Assembly: GCA_965213935.1 (NCBI GenBank) | Contig: CBDCAO010000012.1 | Coordinates: forward strand, 1,116,001-1,180,000 | Length of the DNA stretch: 64,000 bases | DNA from: Bin52 sp965213935 | Lineage (GTDB): Bacteria; Pseudomonadota; Alphaproteobacteria; Thalassobaculales; Thalassobaculaceae | Direction of reading: 5' to 3' | In this document: positions 31,879 to 40,803 of the stretch, in pieces | Position numbering within the stretch: position 1 is the stretch's first letter | Layout: each line of letters starts with the position of its first letter | Made by a program: the position numbers and the translations under genes | The notes under the pieces: generated by a model | Seen by the model: only the letters and a program-made list of their open reading frames with translations | What the model was told of the DNA's origin: nothing | The model's database searches: none

Positions 31879-32763
31879 TTACCCGGTCTCCATCGGCAGG
31901 GTGTCGTCGCGCGACCATTCCGACATCGAGTTGTCGTAAAGCCCCACGTTCTCGTAACCGAGCATGACCAGCAGCATCGCGGTCGCGCTCGCCGCAATCC
32001 CGCCGCCGCAATAGGTCAGGACACGTTCGGCGCTGTCCGCCCCGATGTCCGCAAACCGTGCCGCGATCTGCCCTGCCGGCAGAAAGGCGGTGCTCTCGGG
32101 ATCAAGCAGTTCCGCGGTCGGCACGTTCACGCTGCCGGCTATGCGTCCGACCCGGCCGTAGGCGCGTCCGCCGGTCCCGGCGTGCTGCTCGCGCGCCAGC
32201 GCATTGACCGTGCATACCGCGCCGTTGCCGACTGCCGCCAGCACCTCGTCCCTGCCGACGAACAGACCATCCCTGGGGCTCGGCGTGAAGATGGCCGGGG
32301 GATAGGATGCGGGCTCGGTGGACACCGCGCGGCCTTCCTGCGCCCACTTGGTGAAACCGCCGTCGAGCACCCGGGCCCGGTCGAAGCCGAAGGCCCGCAG
32401 CATCCACCACACGCGCGTCGCCCACTGCGGCGAGGTCGTGCTATAGAGCACCACCAAGGCGTCATCGCCGAGACCGTGGCGGCCGACCGCCCCGGCAAAC
32501 CGGCCGGCATCGGGAAAGGTGAAACGATACTGGCTGTCGCTGTCGGAGAGTTCTCCCTGCAGATCCAGAAAATCGGCTCCCGGAACATGTCCGCGGTCGT
32601 AGTCGGCCCTGCCGCTCTCCACCGTGTAGGGCAGGGTCGGGTGCGGAAGCAGGTGGGTGGTGCAGTCGTAGACCCTCAGGTTCGCATCACCGAGACGGGC
32701 TTCCAGCTCCGCGGTATCGATCAGGACGTCGGGGTGCCGGTATCCGGCCGCGCTGGCGGTCAT
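31879..32763 (-). CDS. Thiosulfate / 3-mercaptopyruvate sulfurtransferase
   Basis: Two-domain rhodanese of 294 residues. The N-terminal inactive domain has LRVYDCTTHLL, GHVPGADFLDL and LVVLYSTTSPQWATRVWWML. The C-terminal domain has RIAGSVNVPT and the catalytic cysteine loop LTYCGGGIAAS. The loop CGGGIAA differs from CGSGVTA of classical SseA and CRKGVTA of thiosulfate rhodanese, so the donor is not clear. The start at 32763 is preferred over 32769, because GAGGAG then lies seven bases upstream. It converges with the methyltransferase-HNH gene. Confidence 0.87.
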   Translation of the reverse strand: MTASAAGYRHPDVLIDTAELEARLGDANLRVYDCTTHLLPHPTLPYTVESGRADYDRGHVPGADFLDLQGELSDSDSQYRFTFPDAGRFAGAVGRHGLGDDALVVLYSTTSPQWATRVWWMLRAFGFDRARVLDGGFTKWAQEGRAVSTEPASYPPAIFTPSPRDGLFVGRDEVLAAVGNGAVCTVNALAREQHAGTGGRAYGRVGRIAGSVNVPTAELLDPESTAFLPAGQIAARFADIGADSAERVLTYCGGGIAASATAMLLVMLGYENVGLYDNSMSEWSRDDTLPMETG

Positions 32764-32819
32764 GCACATGCTCCTCGTACTGGTACCGCACCGGGCGGCC
32801 ACGATGGTCACTCTACCTG

Positions 32820-33728
32820 ATGTGGCAGGTCGCTCAAGTCTCCCGGCTGTTCTCGGGCGTGTCCGACACGGTCCGCGGCATGCTGTGGATGGCGCTGGCG
32901 GGGCTGATCTTCGCATCGTTCATGGCGATCGTGCGCCATGTGGGGACCACGATGAACCCGATCCAGGTCGCGTTCATGCGCTACGCCATCGGCCTCGTGT
33001 TCATGCTGCCGTTCTTCCTGAGCGTCACCCTCGCCGATCTTCGGAGCGCCCGGTTCGGTCTGCACGCGACCCGCGGCGTCATGCACGCACTCGGCGTGAT
33101 GTGCTGGTTCTTTGCCATGAGCCGCATTCCAATCGCCGAGGTGACCGCCATCGGGTTCACGGCCCCGGTGTTCGCGGTGATCGGTGCGGCCCTGTTCCTC
33201 GGTGAACAGGTTCGGATCCGACGGATCCTCGCCGTCATCGCCGGGCTGTTCGGCGCCATCGTGATCCTGAAGCCCGGAGCCGGGAGCATGGACCCGGGCG
33301 TGCTCGCGATGCTGGTTGCCGCACCGGTGTTTGCCGCCGCCGACCTGGTCTCGAAGGTCCTGACCCGGCGCGAAACGGGTGCCGCGGTGGTCGCCTATCT
33401 CTCGGTTTTCGTCACGCTCACCATCATGGGTCCGGCGCTCTGGGTCTGGCAGGCGCCGACGCTGCAGGAATGGGTCCTGATGACACTGACCGCCGGCCTG
33501 GCCACGCTTGGGCACCTGTGCATGGTCAGGGGGGTGAAAATCGCCGAGGTTTCGGCCCTGCAGCCGGTCAAGTTCCTGCAACTGTTCTGGGCAGCGCTCA
33601 TCGGCTACCTGGTGTTCGCCGAGGTGCCCGAGGCCACCACCTGGATCGGCTCGGCCATCATCGTCGCCAGCGCCACCTACATCGCCCACCGCGAGGCCGT
33701 CGCCCGCAGGACACGCCGGACGCCCTGA
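32820..33728 (+). CDS. EamA / DMT-family transporter
   Basis: Inner-membrane protein of 302 residues with about ten helices in two EamA repeats. GMLWMALAGLIFASFMAIVR, FALM-like FAMSRIPIAEVTAIGFTAPV and the second-repeat YLVFAEVPEATTWIGSAIIV are characteristic. These proteins export amino acids or other metabolites. The ATG at 32820 leaves a 56-base divergent spacer to the sulfurtransferase; an ATG at 32880, right before the first helix, is an alternative. The substrate cannot be told. Confidence 0.87.
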   Translation: MWQVAQVSRLFSGVSDTVRGMLWMALAGLIFASFMAIVRHVGTTMNPIQVAFMRYAIGLVFMLPFFLSVTLADLRSARFGLHATRGVMHALGVMCWFFAMSRIPIAEVTAIGFTAPVFAVIGAALFLGEQVRIRRILAVIAGLFGAIVILKPGAGSMDPGVLAMLVAAPVFAAADLVSKVLTRRETGAAVVAYLSVFVTLTIMGPALWVWQAPTLQEWVLMTLTAGLATLGHLCMVRGVKIAEVSALQPVKFLQLFWAALIGYLVFAEVPEATTWIGSAIIVASATYIAHREAVARRTRRTP

Positions 33729-33749
33729 TCCGCCCCGACGGGCGGCTGG

Positions 33750-34139
33750 TTACCGCAGGTGGCAGGAGAGCCAGTGCCCGGGTGCGCGCTCGGACAGACG
33801 GGGCGTCTGTTCCCGGCACCGCTGCTCCCGCTCCGGAATCCCGACCAGCCGGAGCAAGCATGTCGATTGCGCGGGCAAGCGCTTCCTTCTTGGACGGTTT
33901 CTGGTGCAGCACCAGTGCCTCGCCGATCTGTGTTCCGATCGTCATCACCGGGTTGAGCGATGTCATCGGCTCCTGGAAGATCTATCGACATGTCGTTGCC
34001 GCGCACGTCGCGCATTTCCTCTTCCGGGAGCGCGGTCTGATCGCGTCCGTCGAGGACCACCGTGCCGAAGATGATCCGGGCGGGCGGGTCCGGCACCAGT
34101 CTCATCAGCGACAGCGCCGTCTTGATCAGGTTGTCGATC
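33750..34139 (-). pseudogene. Wreck of an oligopeptide/dipeptide ABC transporter ATPase (OppD/DppD type)
   Basis: Pieces of one OppD/DppD-like ATPase are readable on the minus strand in three frames. First comes TALSLMRLVPDPPARIIFG and VLDGRDQTALPEEEMRDVRG; a one-base insertion near 33980 shifts into FQEPMTSLNPVMTIGTQIGE and KKEALARAIDML; a four-base insertion near 33863 leads to RLVGIPE; and then a large deletion joins QRCREQTPRLSERAPGHW, the usual C-terminal tail. Walker A, the signature motif and Walker B are all gone. No permease or partner genes are nearby, so the rest of the operon has been lost. Confidence 0.85.
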
Positions 34140-34186
34140 GCGATACAGGCCAGGCCAGGGACTCGCACCCACCTTCATCACAGACA

Positions 34187-34738
34187 TCACAGAGGTGCTG
34201 AAGTCTCCCGGGCAGGGCCGGAACCGGCCAGGACGCCGCGGATGCGGTCGTGCAGGTTGCCACCGGCAAACGGGTACCCGCGGATCCCTGCCGCCACCGC
34301 CGCCTCCATGTCGCTCGCCCTGTCGCCAACCATGAACGAACGGGCCAGGTCGACCGACCAGCATTCCGCGAGGTCGAGCAGCATGCCCGGCGCCGGCTTG
34401 CGCCAGTGCGCGCGGTCGCGATACCGGCCGTCGTCGAAGTCGGGGTGATACGGGCTGTAGCGAAAGTCGTCGATCCGGGCGCCGCGCTGCGCCATCTCGT
34501 GGTTCATCCATTCGTGCAGCCGTTCGACGTCCCCGCACCCGTAGAGCCCGCGGGCAATACCCGCCTGGTTGGTCACCACCAGGACCAGGTAGCCAGTCTC
34601 GTTCAGCAGCCTCACCGCTTCAAACGCGCCGTCGACCCAGCGGACCTGGTCCGGGCGGCTGACGAAACCGACGTCCAGGTTGAGCACTCCGTCGCGGTCG
34701 AGGAACGCCGCCGGCTTCGCTGCGCCCGCAACGCTCAC
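34187..34738 (-). CDS. gmhB: D-glycero-beta-D-manno-heptose 1,7-bisphosphate 7-phosphatase-like HAD phosphatase
   Basis: HAD-IIIA phosphatase of 183 residues. FLDRDGVLNLDVGFV holds both catalytic Asp residues, VTNQAGIARGLY is motif II, and HWRKPAPGML with FMVGDRASDMEAA are motifs III and IV. GmhB removes the 7-phosphate in heptose synthesis for LPS; the second substrate-binding Cys cluster of canonical GmhB is not complete (YSPYHPDF rather than C-x-x-x-P-H), so a zinc-less type is likely. The start is GTG at 34738, in a GTGA overlap with the hydantoinase gene stop, an odd functional pairing. Confidence 0.83.
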   Translation of the reverse strand: MSVAGAAKPAAFLDRDGVLNLDVGFVSRPDQVRWVDGAFEAVRLLNETGYLVLVVTNQAGIARGLYGCGDVERLHEWMNHEMAQRGARIDDFRYSPYHPDFDDGRYRDRAHWRKPAPGMLLDLAECWSVDLARSFMVGDRASDMEAAVAAGIRGYPFAGGNLHDRIRGVLAGSGPARETSAPL

Positions 34739-36816
34739 AAGCTGATCACGATGTTGCCGAAACGGTCGCGCTCGCTCCGTGCTCCGGGAGGGACCAGGCA
34801 GGTCGCGTCGTACTCCTCGATAATGACCGGGCCCTCGCGCGGTGTCGAAAGGTCGCCGCGGCGCAGAACCGGGGTTTCGAGCCAGCCGGCGTCACGCCCG
34901 AAATAGACCTGGCGCGCCGCCACGGTTCCGTCCATCTCCGCCAGCCGGAGACGCTCGGGCACCCGGTTGACCTCGGACAGGCCCCGGCCCACCACCGCGA
35001 TGTTGACCAGCTCGACCGGTTCCTCCGGCCCGGCCCTGTGGCCGTAGACGGTCTCATGCTCCTGGCCGAACCGCTCGGCAAGATCCGAGAGCTTGCCCTG
35101 ATCCAGCACCCCGTCGGGCGCCGGCACCGAGAGTTCGTAGATCTGGCCCTTGTAGTGGAGGCTGGCCGAACGCTCGATCACCGCCGACGGGCCGGAAAAC
35201 CCTTCCTGCCCGAGTTCCCTGTCCGCCTCCCGGGCCAGCGCATCCCACGCGCGGGTGAGTTCCGCCGGGTCGGCGTCGGACAGCAGGCACCGGAAGGTCC
35301 GGGAATAGTGGTGCTCGACGTCGGCGTACAGCAGGCCGAAGGAGGAAAACAGTCCCGGGGCCGGCGGGACCACCACGCGGGAAATCCCGATGGCCCGGGC
35401 CATGCCGGCCGCGAACATCGGCCCGTTGCCGCCGAAGGCGAACAGCACGTAGTTCCGCGGATCGCGGCCGCGTTCGGTCGAGACGGCCTTGATCGCCCGG
35501 ATCATGTTCGAAGCCGCGATCAGGTGGGCGCCGTGGGCCGCGACCTCGAGCGGCAGCCCAAGCGGACGCGCGATCTTCTCCTCGAGCACCCGCGCCGCCC
35601 GGTCATGGTCGATCCGCAGGGCGCCGCCGACCAGGTGCTCCGGGTTGAGGTATCCGAGCACCAGGTTGGCGTCGGTGATCGTCGGCTCCTCGCCGCCAGT
35701 GCCGTAGCATACGGGTCCCGGCTGGGCGCCAGCGCTGTGTGGCCCTGCCAGGAGCGAGCCGCCGGGATCGATGGTCAGGATCGAACCGCCCCCGGCGCCG
35801 ACCTCGGCCAGGTCGATGGCCGGCACCTTCAGGGCGTACCCGGCGCCGGTGAGCAGCCGGGAGCCGTGGATGATCCCGCCCCCGACCTGCATGTCGAGCG
35901 CACGGGTGACCTCTCCGCGAGTGATCATCGAGGTCTTCGCCGTCGTGCCCCCCATGTCGAAGGCGATGACGTTCTCGATCCCGTGCGCGCGCGCGATCGC
36001 CTGGCTTCCGATCACACCCCCGGCCGGACCGGACTCAATGATGTGCATCGGCAGCCTGGCGGCGGCGGCTGCCGTGGTCAGTCCGCCGTTGGACTGCATG
36101 AGGTAGAGCGGCGCGGCAACACCGCCGGCATCAAGCCCTGCACGCAGCGCCGCAAGATAGGTGCTCACGACCGGAAGGACGTAGGCATTGATCACGGTGG
36201 TCGAGGTACGCTCGTATTCCTTCATCTCCGGCAGAACGTCGGCGCTGATGCACAGCGGCAGGTCGGGAGCCATGGCACGGATCACCCCGGCGATCGCCTG
36301 CTCATGCGCCGGGTTGGCATAGGCATTGATCAGGCACACCGCGATTGCCTCGACACCCTGCTCGAGCAGAATGCCGACCTCGCGGGCGATCTCGTCCGGA
36401 TCCGGCGCCCGTTCGACCACGCCGTCGGCGTTGACGCGCTCGTCCACGGTGCGCCGCAGGTAGCGTTCGACCAGCGGCGGCGGCTTTTCCCATGCCAGAT
36501 CGTAGAGCTTCGGCATGCGCAGGGTGCGGATCTCGAGCACATCGCGAAACCCTTGCGAGGTGATCAGGCCAACCCGCGCGCCCTTGAGCTCAAGGATGGC
36601 GTTCGACGCCACTGTGGTGCCGTGGCGGATTTCGCCAATGTCACCCGGCACCAGGCCCGAGGCCTCGAACAGCTCGGCCAATCCCTCGACGATGGCCCGG
36701 GCATAGTTGTCGACGCTCGAGGACACCTTGCGGGTCAGTACCGTGCCGTCAGCGTCGAGCAGCACGATGTCGGTGAAAGTGCCCCCGATGTCGATCCCGA
36801 CCCGAAACCGGCTCAT
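34735..36816 (-). CDS. hyuA: Hydantoinase / oxoprolinase subunit A
   Basis: Protein of 693 residues. The ATPase-like start FRVGIDIGGTFTDIVLLDAD, then IRHGTTVASNAILELKGARV, HIIESGPAGGVIGSQ, AFDMGGTTAKTS and VLFAFGGNGPMFAAGMA are all family hallmarks. HyuA-type proteins hydrolyse ATP to open a cyclic amide such as N-methylhydantoin or 5-oxoproline; some act as acetone carboxylase subunits. The start at 36816 overlaps hyuB as ATGA. The substrate is unknown; a broken aspartoacylase gene lies upstream in the same direction. Confidence 0.9.
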   Translation of the reverse strand: MSRFRVGIDIGGTFTDIVLLDADGTVLTRKVSSSVDNYARAIVEGLAELFEASGLVPGDIGEIRHGTTVASNAILELKGARVGLITSQGFRDVLEIRTLRMPKLYDLAWEKPPPLVERYLRRTVDERVNADGVVERAPDPDEIAREVGILLEQGVEAIAVCLINAYANPAHEQAIAGVIRAMAPDLPLCISADVLPEMKEYERTSTTVINAYVLPVVSTYLAALRAGLDAGGVAAPLYLMQSNGGLTTAAAAARLPMHIIESGPAGGVIGSQAIARAHGIENVIAFDMGGTTAKTSMITRGEVTRALDMQVGGGIIHGSRLLTGAGYALKVPAIDLAEVGAGGGSILTIDPGGSLLAGPHSAGAQPGPVCYGTGGEEPTITDANLVLGYLNPEHLVGGALRIDHDRAARVLEEKIARPLGLPLEVAAHGAHLIAASNMIRAIKAVSTERGRDPRNYVLFAFGGNGPMFAAGMARAIGISRVVVPPAPGLFSSFGLLYADVEHHYSRTFRCLLSDADPAELTRAWDALAREADRELGQEGFSGPSAVIERSASLHYKGQIYELSVPAPDGVLDQGKLSDLAERFGQEHETVYGHRAGPEEPVELVNIAVVGRGLSEVNRVPERLRLAEMDGTVAARQVYFGRDAGWLETPVLRRGDLSTPREGPVIIEEYDATCLVPPGARSERDRFGNIVISL

Positions 36817-38612
36817 GAGTCCGCTCCCTGCCCGGCTCGGGGCCAGTCCTGCCACAGGACCGATGGTGCTGCTCCGACACGGTCGCCATCGATCTCGTCC
36901 CTGAGCGCACGCGTCGCCGCCTCGTCCACGCTCCAGGTCGCGGTATCGACGACCACGCCGTAGTCGCGGCGCGCGCGCTCCGGACTCACCAGTTCATTGC
37001 GCACGTCGCGCAGCACCGCCGCCGGGTCACGCTCGAGCGGGTCGCCCCAGCCGCCGCCGCCGGCGAGTTCGTGGCGGAAGACGTCGCCCGAGCGCATCGT
37101 CATCGTCAGCTTGGACTCGAGCGGCCGGTCCTCGATCCCCGGGTTCATGGCATTGCGCGACGGCGCTCCCGGATTGCCGCCGTACAGTCCGTAGGGCCGG
37201 AAGGCGTGGCGGTCGGAGCGAACCTGCAGGACCGCCTCCTTCTCGAGCAGCCGGTAGTCACGTCGATAGGGTGCGCCGCCACGGAACTTTCCGGCGCCGG
37301 CCCGGTCGGGTACGTACTCGTAGGAAAGCACCTCGACCGGGTTCTCGGCCTCGGTGACCTCGATCGACTGCGAGGCCATGTTGGCGAACAGGTTCGAGTT
37401 GCCGGAAAGACCGTCGGCCCACGGGCGCCCACCCCAGGTTCCGCAGGCGAAGTCGACGTAGATGAAGGGGTTGCGGTCATCGTCGTATCCGCCGATGGAC
37501 ACCCCGGTGTTGCCGCCGTCCGACGCCGCCATCACCGCTGAAGGCAGCATCATCGCGAGCGCCCCGAAGACGCAGTCGAGCATCCGGAACCCGGTCAGGC
37601 CGCGGGCAGCGCAGGCCGCCGGCAGCACGCCGTTGGCAATGGTCCCCGGTGGCGCCGTGACCTCGACGCAGCGGAAGAACCCCTCGTTGGCCGGAACGTC
37701 GTGCGGCAGGACCGACTTCACCCCGCAGTAGGTGGCGGCCTTGGTGAAGGAGAGCGTGTTGTTGATGGCGCCCTTGACCTGGGGCGAGGTGCCGGTCCAG
37801 TCGGCCTGCATCACCTCGCCCCGCTTGCGCAGGGTCACGAACAGGCGAATGGGCGATCCGACATCGACACCGTCGTCGTCGATCCAGTCCTCGAACTGCC
37901 ATTCTCCGTCCGGCAGCTCCCTGAGCGCGGCCCGGGTGACCCGTTCAGAATAGTCGATGAAGTCGTCCATGAACCCGGTCATGGTGTCGACCCCGTGTTC
38001 GCTGACCAGTTCCAGGAACTGGCGCTCGGCAATGTTGCAGGCCGCGAGCTGGGCGCGAATGTCGCCGAACACCTTGACCGGCACCCGCACGTTGGCCTCG
38101 ATCAGGCTCCACAGGGTCTCGTTGCGCCGTCCCTGCTCGAACATGTACATCGGCGGGATGCGCAGCCCTTCCTGGTAGATTTCGGTCGAGTCGGACGCGT
38201 TCGACCCGGCAACCCGGCCGCCGACATCCGTGTGGTGACAGATGGTCGCCGCAAAGGCGATGCGGCGCCCGTGGCTGAAGATCGGCTTGAAGATGAAGAT
38301 GTCCGGCAGGTGCATCCCGCCCCTGAACGGATCGTTCAGGCAGAACATGTCCTCGGGCAGCATGTTCTCGCCAAACCGCTCCACGACAGCGGCAAGCGCG
38401 GTGGGAATCGACCCGAGGTGCCCCGGCAGCGTCAGGCCCTGGGCAACCAGCCTGCCATCGGCGTCACAGAACGCGGTGGAGAAGTCCATGTTGTCGCGCA
38501 ACACACCCGAGTAAGTGGTGCGCATGATGGTCAGCGCCATCTCGTCGGCGATCGCCGAGACCGCGTTGCGCAGCAACTCGAACTCGATCGGATCCCAGGA
38601 CTTCCGCGTCAT
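36813..38612 (-). CDS. hyuB: Hydantoinase / oxoprolinase subunit B
   Basis: Protein of 599 residues. WDPIEFELLRNAVSAIADEM, MRTTYSGVLRDNMDFSTAF, LPGHLGSIPTAL and DPFRGGMHLPDI are the normal HyuB opening, while the C-terminal third contains GNSNLFANMASQSIEVTEAE and GGGGWGDPLERDP. It forms the amidohydrolase complex with HyuA. The ATG at 38612 is preceded by GGAGG five bases away. It is the first gene of hyuB-hyuA-gmhB. Confidence 0.92.
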   Translation of the reverse strand: MTRKSWDPIEFELLRNAVSAIADEMALTIMRTTYSGVLRDNMDFSTAFCDADGRLVAQGLTLPGHLGSIPTALAAVVERFGENMLPEDMFCLNDPFRGGMHLPDIFIFKPIFSHGRRIAFAATICHHTDVGGRVAGSNASDSTEIYQEGLRIPPMYMFEQGRRNETLWSLIEANVRVPVKVFGDIRAQLAACNIAERQFLELVSEHGVDTMTGFMDDFIDYSERVTRAALRELPDGEWQFEDWIDDDGVDVGSPIRLFVTLRKRGEVMQADWTGTSPQVKGAINNTLSFTKAATYCGVKSVLPHDVPANEGFFRCVEVTAPPGTIANGVLPAACAARGLTGFRMLDCVFGALAMMLPSAVMAASDGGNTGVSIGGYDDDRNPFIYVDFACGTWGGRPWADGLSGNSNLFANMASQSIEVTEAENPVEVLSYEYVPDRAGAGKFRGGAPYRRDYRLLEKEAVLQVRSDRHAFRPYGLYGGNPGAPSRNAMNPGIEDRPLESKLTMTMRSGDVFRHELAGGGGWGDPLERDPAAVLRDVRNELVSPERARRDYGVVVDTATWSVDEAATRALRDEIDGDRVGAAPSVLWQDWPRAGQGADS

Positions 38613-38710
38613 TGTTTCCTCCACACCCGTGACGCGGCACTGTGCGACGCCGGATGGCCAATGAAAAGGGGCTTGTCGGGGCTGCAGCGTCGGGACCGGG
38701 TACGGAAACG

Positions 38711-39320
38711 TCAGACGATCTGCCGTTCGGCGCGGGCGAGGTCCGCGGTCGCGCCGGTCTCGCAATGCTCCAGCGGCGAGAAGTCGTTGAGCGCCCTGGC
38801 GTCGATCCGGGTTCCCTCGGCCAGGGCGATGTTGAACAGGGCATCGCCGTCATGGATGACAGGCATGTTGGTTCTGCCGACAATGACACCGTCTGCCGGA
38901 GCCTCGACCTCGGTGTCGGTATCATGCCCCGGGGATCGGAAATGAACGCCAGCACCTGGTTCAGCCGGACCTGGGCGTCAAGAGGTTCGATGATCCGCAG
39001 CACGCCGCCGCACGGCGCGCGAACCCAGCGGCTCGGGAGGCCCGGCACGGTCCTCGCGCCGCGGCAGCATCGCCAGATGCTTCATGACACCGATGATGCC
39101 GCACACACCGGCACGAATTCCCGCCTCGTCGAAGCGCAGTGCCTCGACGGCCTCGTAGACGATCACCGGGACCCCCGGCACATGTGCCGCCCCGCGCAGG
39201 CTGCCCTGCCGGAAGCCGGCATTGAGCACCACGGGAACGCCGAAGGCCCGCGCCCCGGCCTCGATTTCGGGACTGTCCAGGCTGGCCCGGACCTGGGGAT
39301 CGTTCGAACCATGCCTGTCC
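38711..39320 (-). pseudogene. Truncated, frameshifted succinylglutamate desuccinylase / aspartoacylase family gene
   Basis: The minus strand contains the C-terminal half of an AstE/AspA-type zinc hydrolase in three frames. NDPQVRASLDSPEIEAGARA and VIVYEAVEALRFDEAGIRAG come first; then, after a shift near 39030, RWVRAPCGGVLRIIEPLDAQ and VLAFISDPRG; after another near 38925, TEVEAPADGVIVGRTNMPVI and DALFNIALAEGTRIDARALN to a stop at 38711. The N-terminal half with the zinc site is missing at the IS1595 boundary. It was probably an amidohydrolase in the hydantoinase cluster. Confidence 0.85.
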
Positions 39321-39322
39321 GG

Positions 39323-40342
39323 TTAGCGCAGACACCCACTAGATGTGGGATGCTCCCACTCGCCGGAATAGAGCTTGGCGTCGGTTGGCGCCTCTACGCA
39401 GGCTGCGATTCCGAGCAATGAACGGAAGGCGTTGAACGGATAGAACCGCCTGTTGAAGCGGACCGTGAACTCGTTGAGGTAGGCCTGTAGATGCTTCGCG
39501 CTGACGCCATGGTGTATGCCACCGAGCCAGGTCTTCAGGTTGGAGAAGACGAGGTGGACGATCGGCAGGAACTCTTCGGACACCGCGGGGGCGCCGCGTT
39601 CGGCGATGGCGTGGTGATCGAAGCCGCGTGTGCCCAGGCTGTCGTAACCGCTCCAATCGTCGGTGACACTCCGGGCGCCCGGCATGACGGCACTCTCGAC
39701 GAAGCCACACAGCGAATCGGCGCTGCGGTCGGCGGCGACGGACAGCCGCACGCGCCCGGCGTCGCGGCCATCCTTCCGCTTGTCCTGCGCGGTGCCGGGC
39801 TTCCTCTGGCGGACTTCGATGGCGGCGGCCACGAGCGTCTTGTGGTGAACGCCGCGGCCTTCACCGCGTGTCCGGCCTCCGACATAGGATTCGTCGACCT
39901 CGACATACTCTCCGTCTCTCGCACCGATCCGATCCCGACCGGGCCGCACCATGGCCGCGCGGAGCTTGTGCAGGATGCCGAAGGCGGTCTCGTACCGCGT
40001 CAGCCCGAGCTGCCGCTGAAACTGCACTGCGGACATGCCCTTCGTCTGGCTGGTGACCAGATAGGCGGCCCAGAACCACGTGCTCAAAGGCGTGTGGCTG
40101 CGTTCCATGACCGTGCCGACCGTCAATCCCGTCTGGCGGCGGCAAGCGCGACAGCTCAGCACGCCCGGCCGCGTGGCGATGCGGAAAGGCTCGCCCACGA
40201 CGCCGCAGCGCGGGCAGGCGAATCCATCGCCCCACCGAGCCCTTTCAAGATACGCCGCGCAGGTCGCGTCACCGGGAAACAGTTGTTGAAACCCGGGGAG
40301 CGACCGAGGGAATTGCAGGTCGGTGCGGTCGAGAACGTCCAT
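39323..40342 (-). CDS. IS1595-family transposase
   Basis: Transposase of 339 residues. An N-terminal zinc-binding domain CPRCGVVGEPFRI...LSCRACRRQTGLTVGT is followed by MERSHTPLSTWFWAAYLV and then the DDE domain with EVDESYVGGRTRGEG (first Asp), VTDDWSGYDSL (second Asp) and a late HLVFSNLKTWLGGIHHGVS region with VRFNRRF. This is the IS1595/ISXO2 layout. The frame is complete. It reads through the left inverted repeat and ends at a TAA just outside, so the last residues come partly from the flank. Start at 40342. Confidence 0.9.
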   Translation of the reverse strand: MDVLDRTDLQFPRSLPGFQQLFPGDATCAAYLERARWGDGFACPRCGVVGEPFRIATRPGVLSCRACRRQTGLTVGTVMERSHTPLSTWFWAAYLVTSQTKGMSAVQFQRQLGLTRYETAFGILHKLRAAMVRPGRDRIGARDGEYVEVDESYVGGRTRGEGRGVHHKTLVAAAIEVRQRKPGTAQDKRKDGRDAGRVRLSVAADRSADSLCGFVESAVMPGARSVTDDWSGYDSLGTRGFDHHAIAERGAPAVSEEFLPIVHLVFSNLKTWLGGIHHGVSAKHLQAYLNEFTVRFNRRFYPFNAFRSLLGIAACVEAPTDAKLYSGEWEHPTSSGCLR

Positions 40343-40388
40343 GGCTCACGATCCATGCTGCTCACTCAGACCCTGCATCTAGTGGGTG
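39333..40388. mobile_element. IS1595-family insertion sequence, about 1.06 kb
   Basis: Bounded by 13-bp perfect inverted repeats, CACCCACTAGATG at 39333-39345 and CATCTAGTGGGTG at 40376-40388. No matching 8-bp flanking duplication is visible (left flank AGCGCAGA, right flank CATGTGAC). The two flanks also belong to different broken genes, an aspartoacylase and a protease. This suggests deletion or recombination at the element after insertion. The true ends may extend a few bases further. Confidence 0.82.
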
Positions 40389-40394
40389 CATGTG

Positions 40395-40640
40395 ACAAGC
40401 GGATAGGCATGGGATCAACAATGAAACGGTCCCGCATGGCCTCGCGGCCCACCAGCATTCTGAACCCCACCGGATCCCGGTTGGCCAGGGTGAGTTCGAT
40501 GGGCTCGGCATTCCATGCATGGAGCGCCGAGGTCCTGGCCCCGGTGTCAAGCTTGGCCTTGATGGCGGTGATCCCGAGGTCCGGCAGCGACACCCATTCC
40601 CGTCAGCCGAGGATTCGCCCGTCGTCGATCGCCAACCGTT
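40395..40640 (-). pseudogene. Broken RimK-associated retropepsin-like protease (DUF785 / putative ATP-dependent zinc protease)
   Basis: Minus-strand frame reads REWVSLPDLGITAIKAKLDT then GARTSALHAWNAE, the standard start of this aspartic-protease-like family with the DTGA catalytic motif. It then jumps directly to PIELTLANRDPVGFRMLVGR and RFIVDPM, the family's end, so about half of the middle is deleted. The residue before REW is a TGA where homologues usually have Trp. The C-terminus is cut by the IS1595 element. The gene is clearly inactive. Confidence 0.8.
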
Positions 40641-40803
40641 CACTCCCGTTCGTGGCAGATCCGGCGCCAACCCTGGGTGGTACCGTACCCGTGTACGCGG
40701 TCCGGCCCGGAATTCTCCCGCGTCGAAGCGCATTTGGCACGCCGTGGAAGGGCAATATTCCGCGTCCTGCGTGCCGTGCACGCCGACGCGGAGGCCACGG
40801 TGT

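Noticed and set aside
39325..40396. 8-bp target-site duplication for the IS1595 element
   Set aside because: Flanks AGCGCAGA and CATGTGAC do not match, nor do shifted windows.
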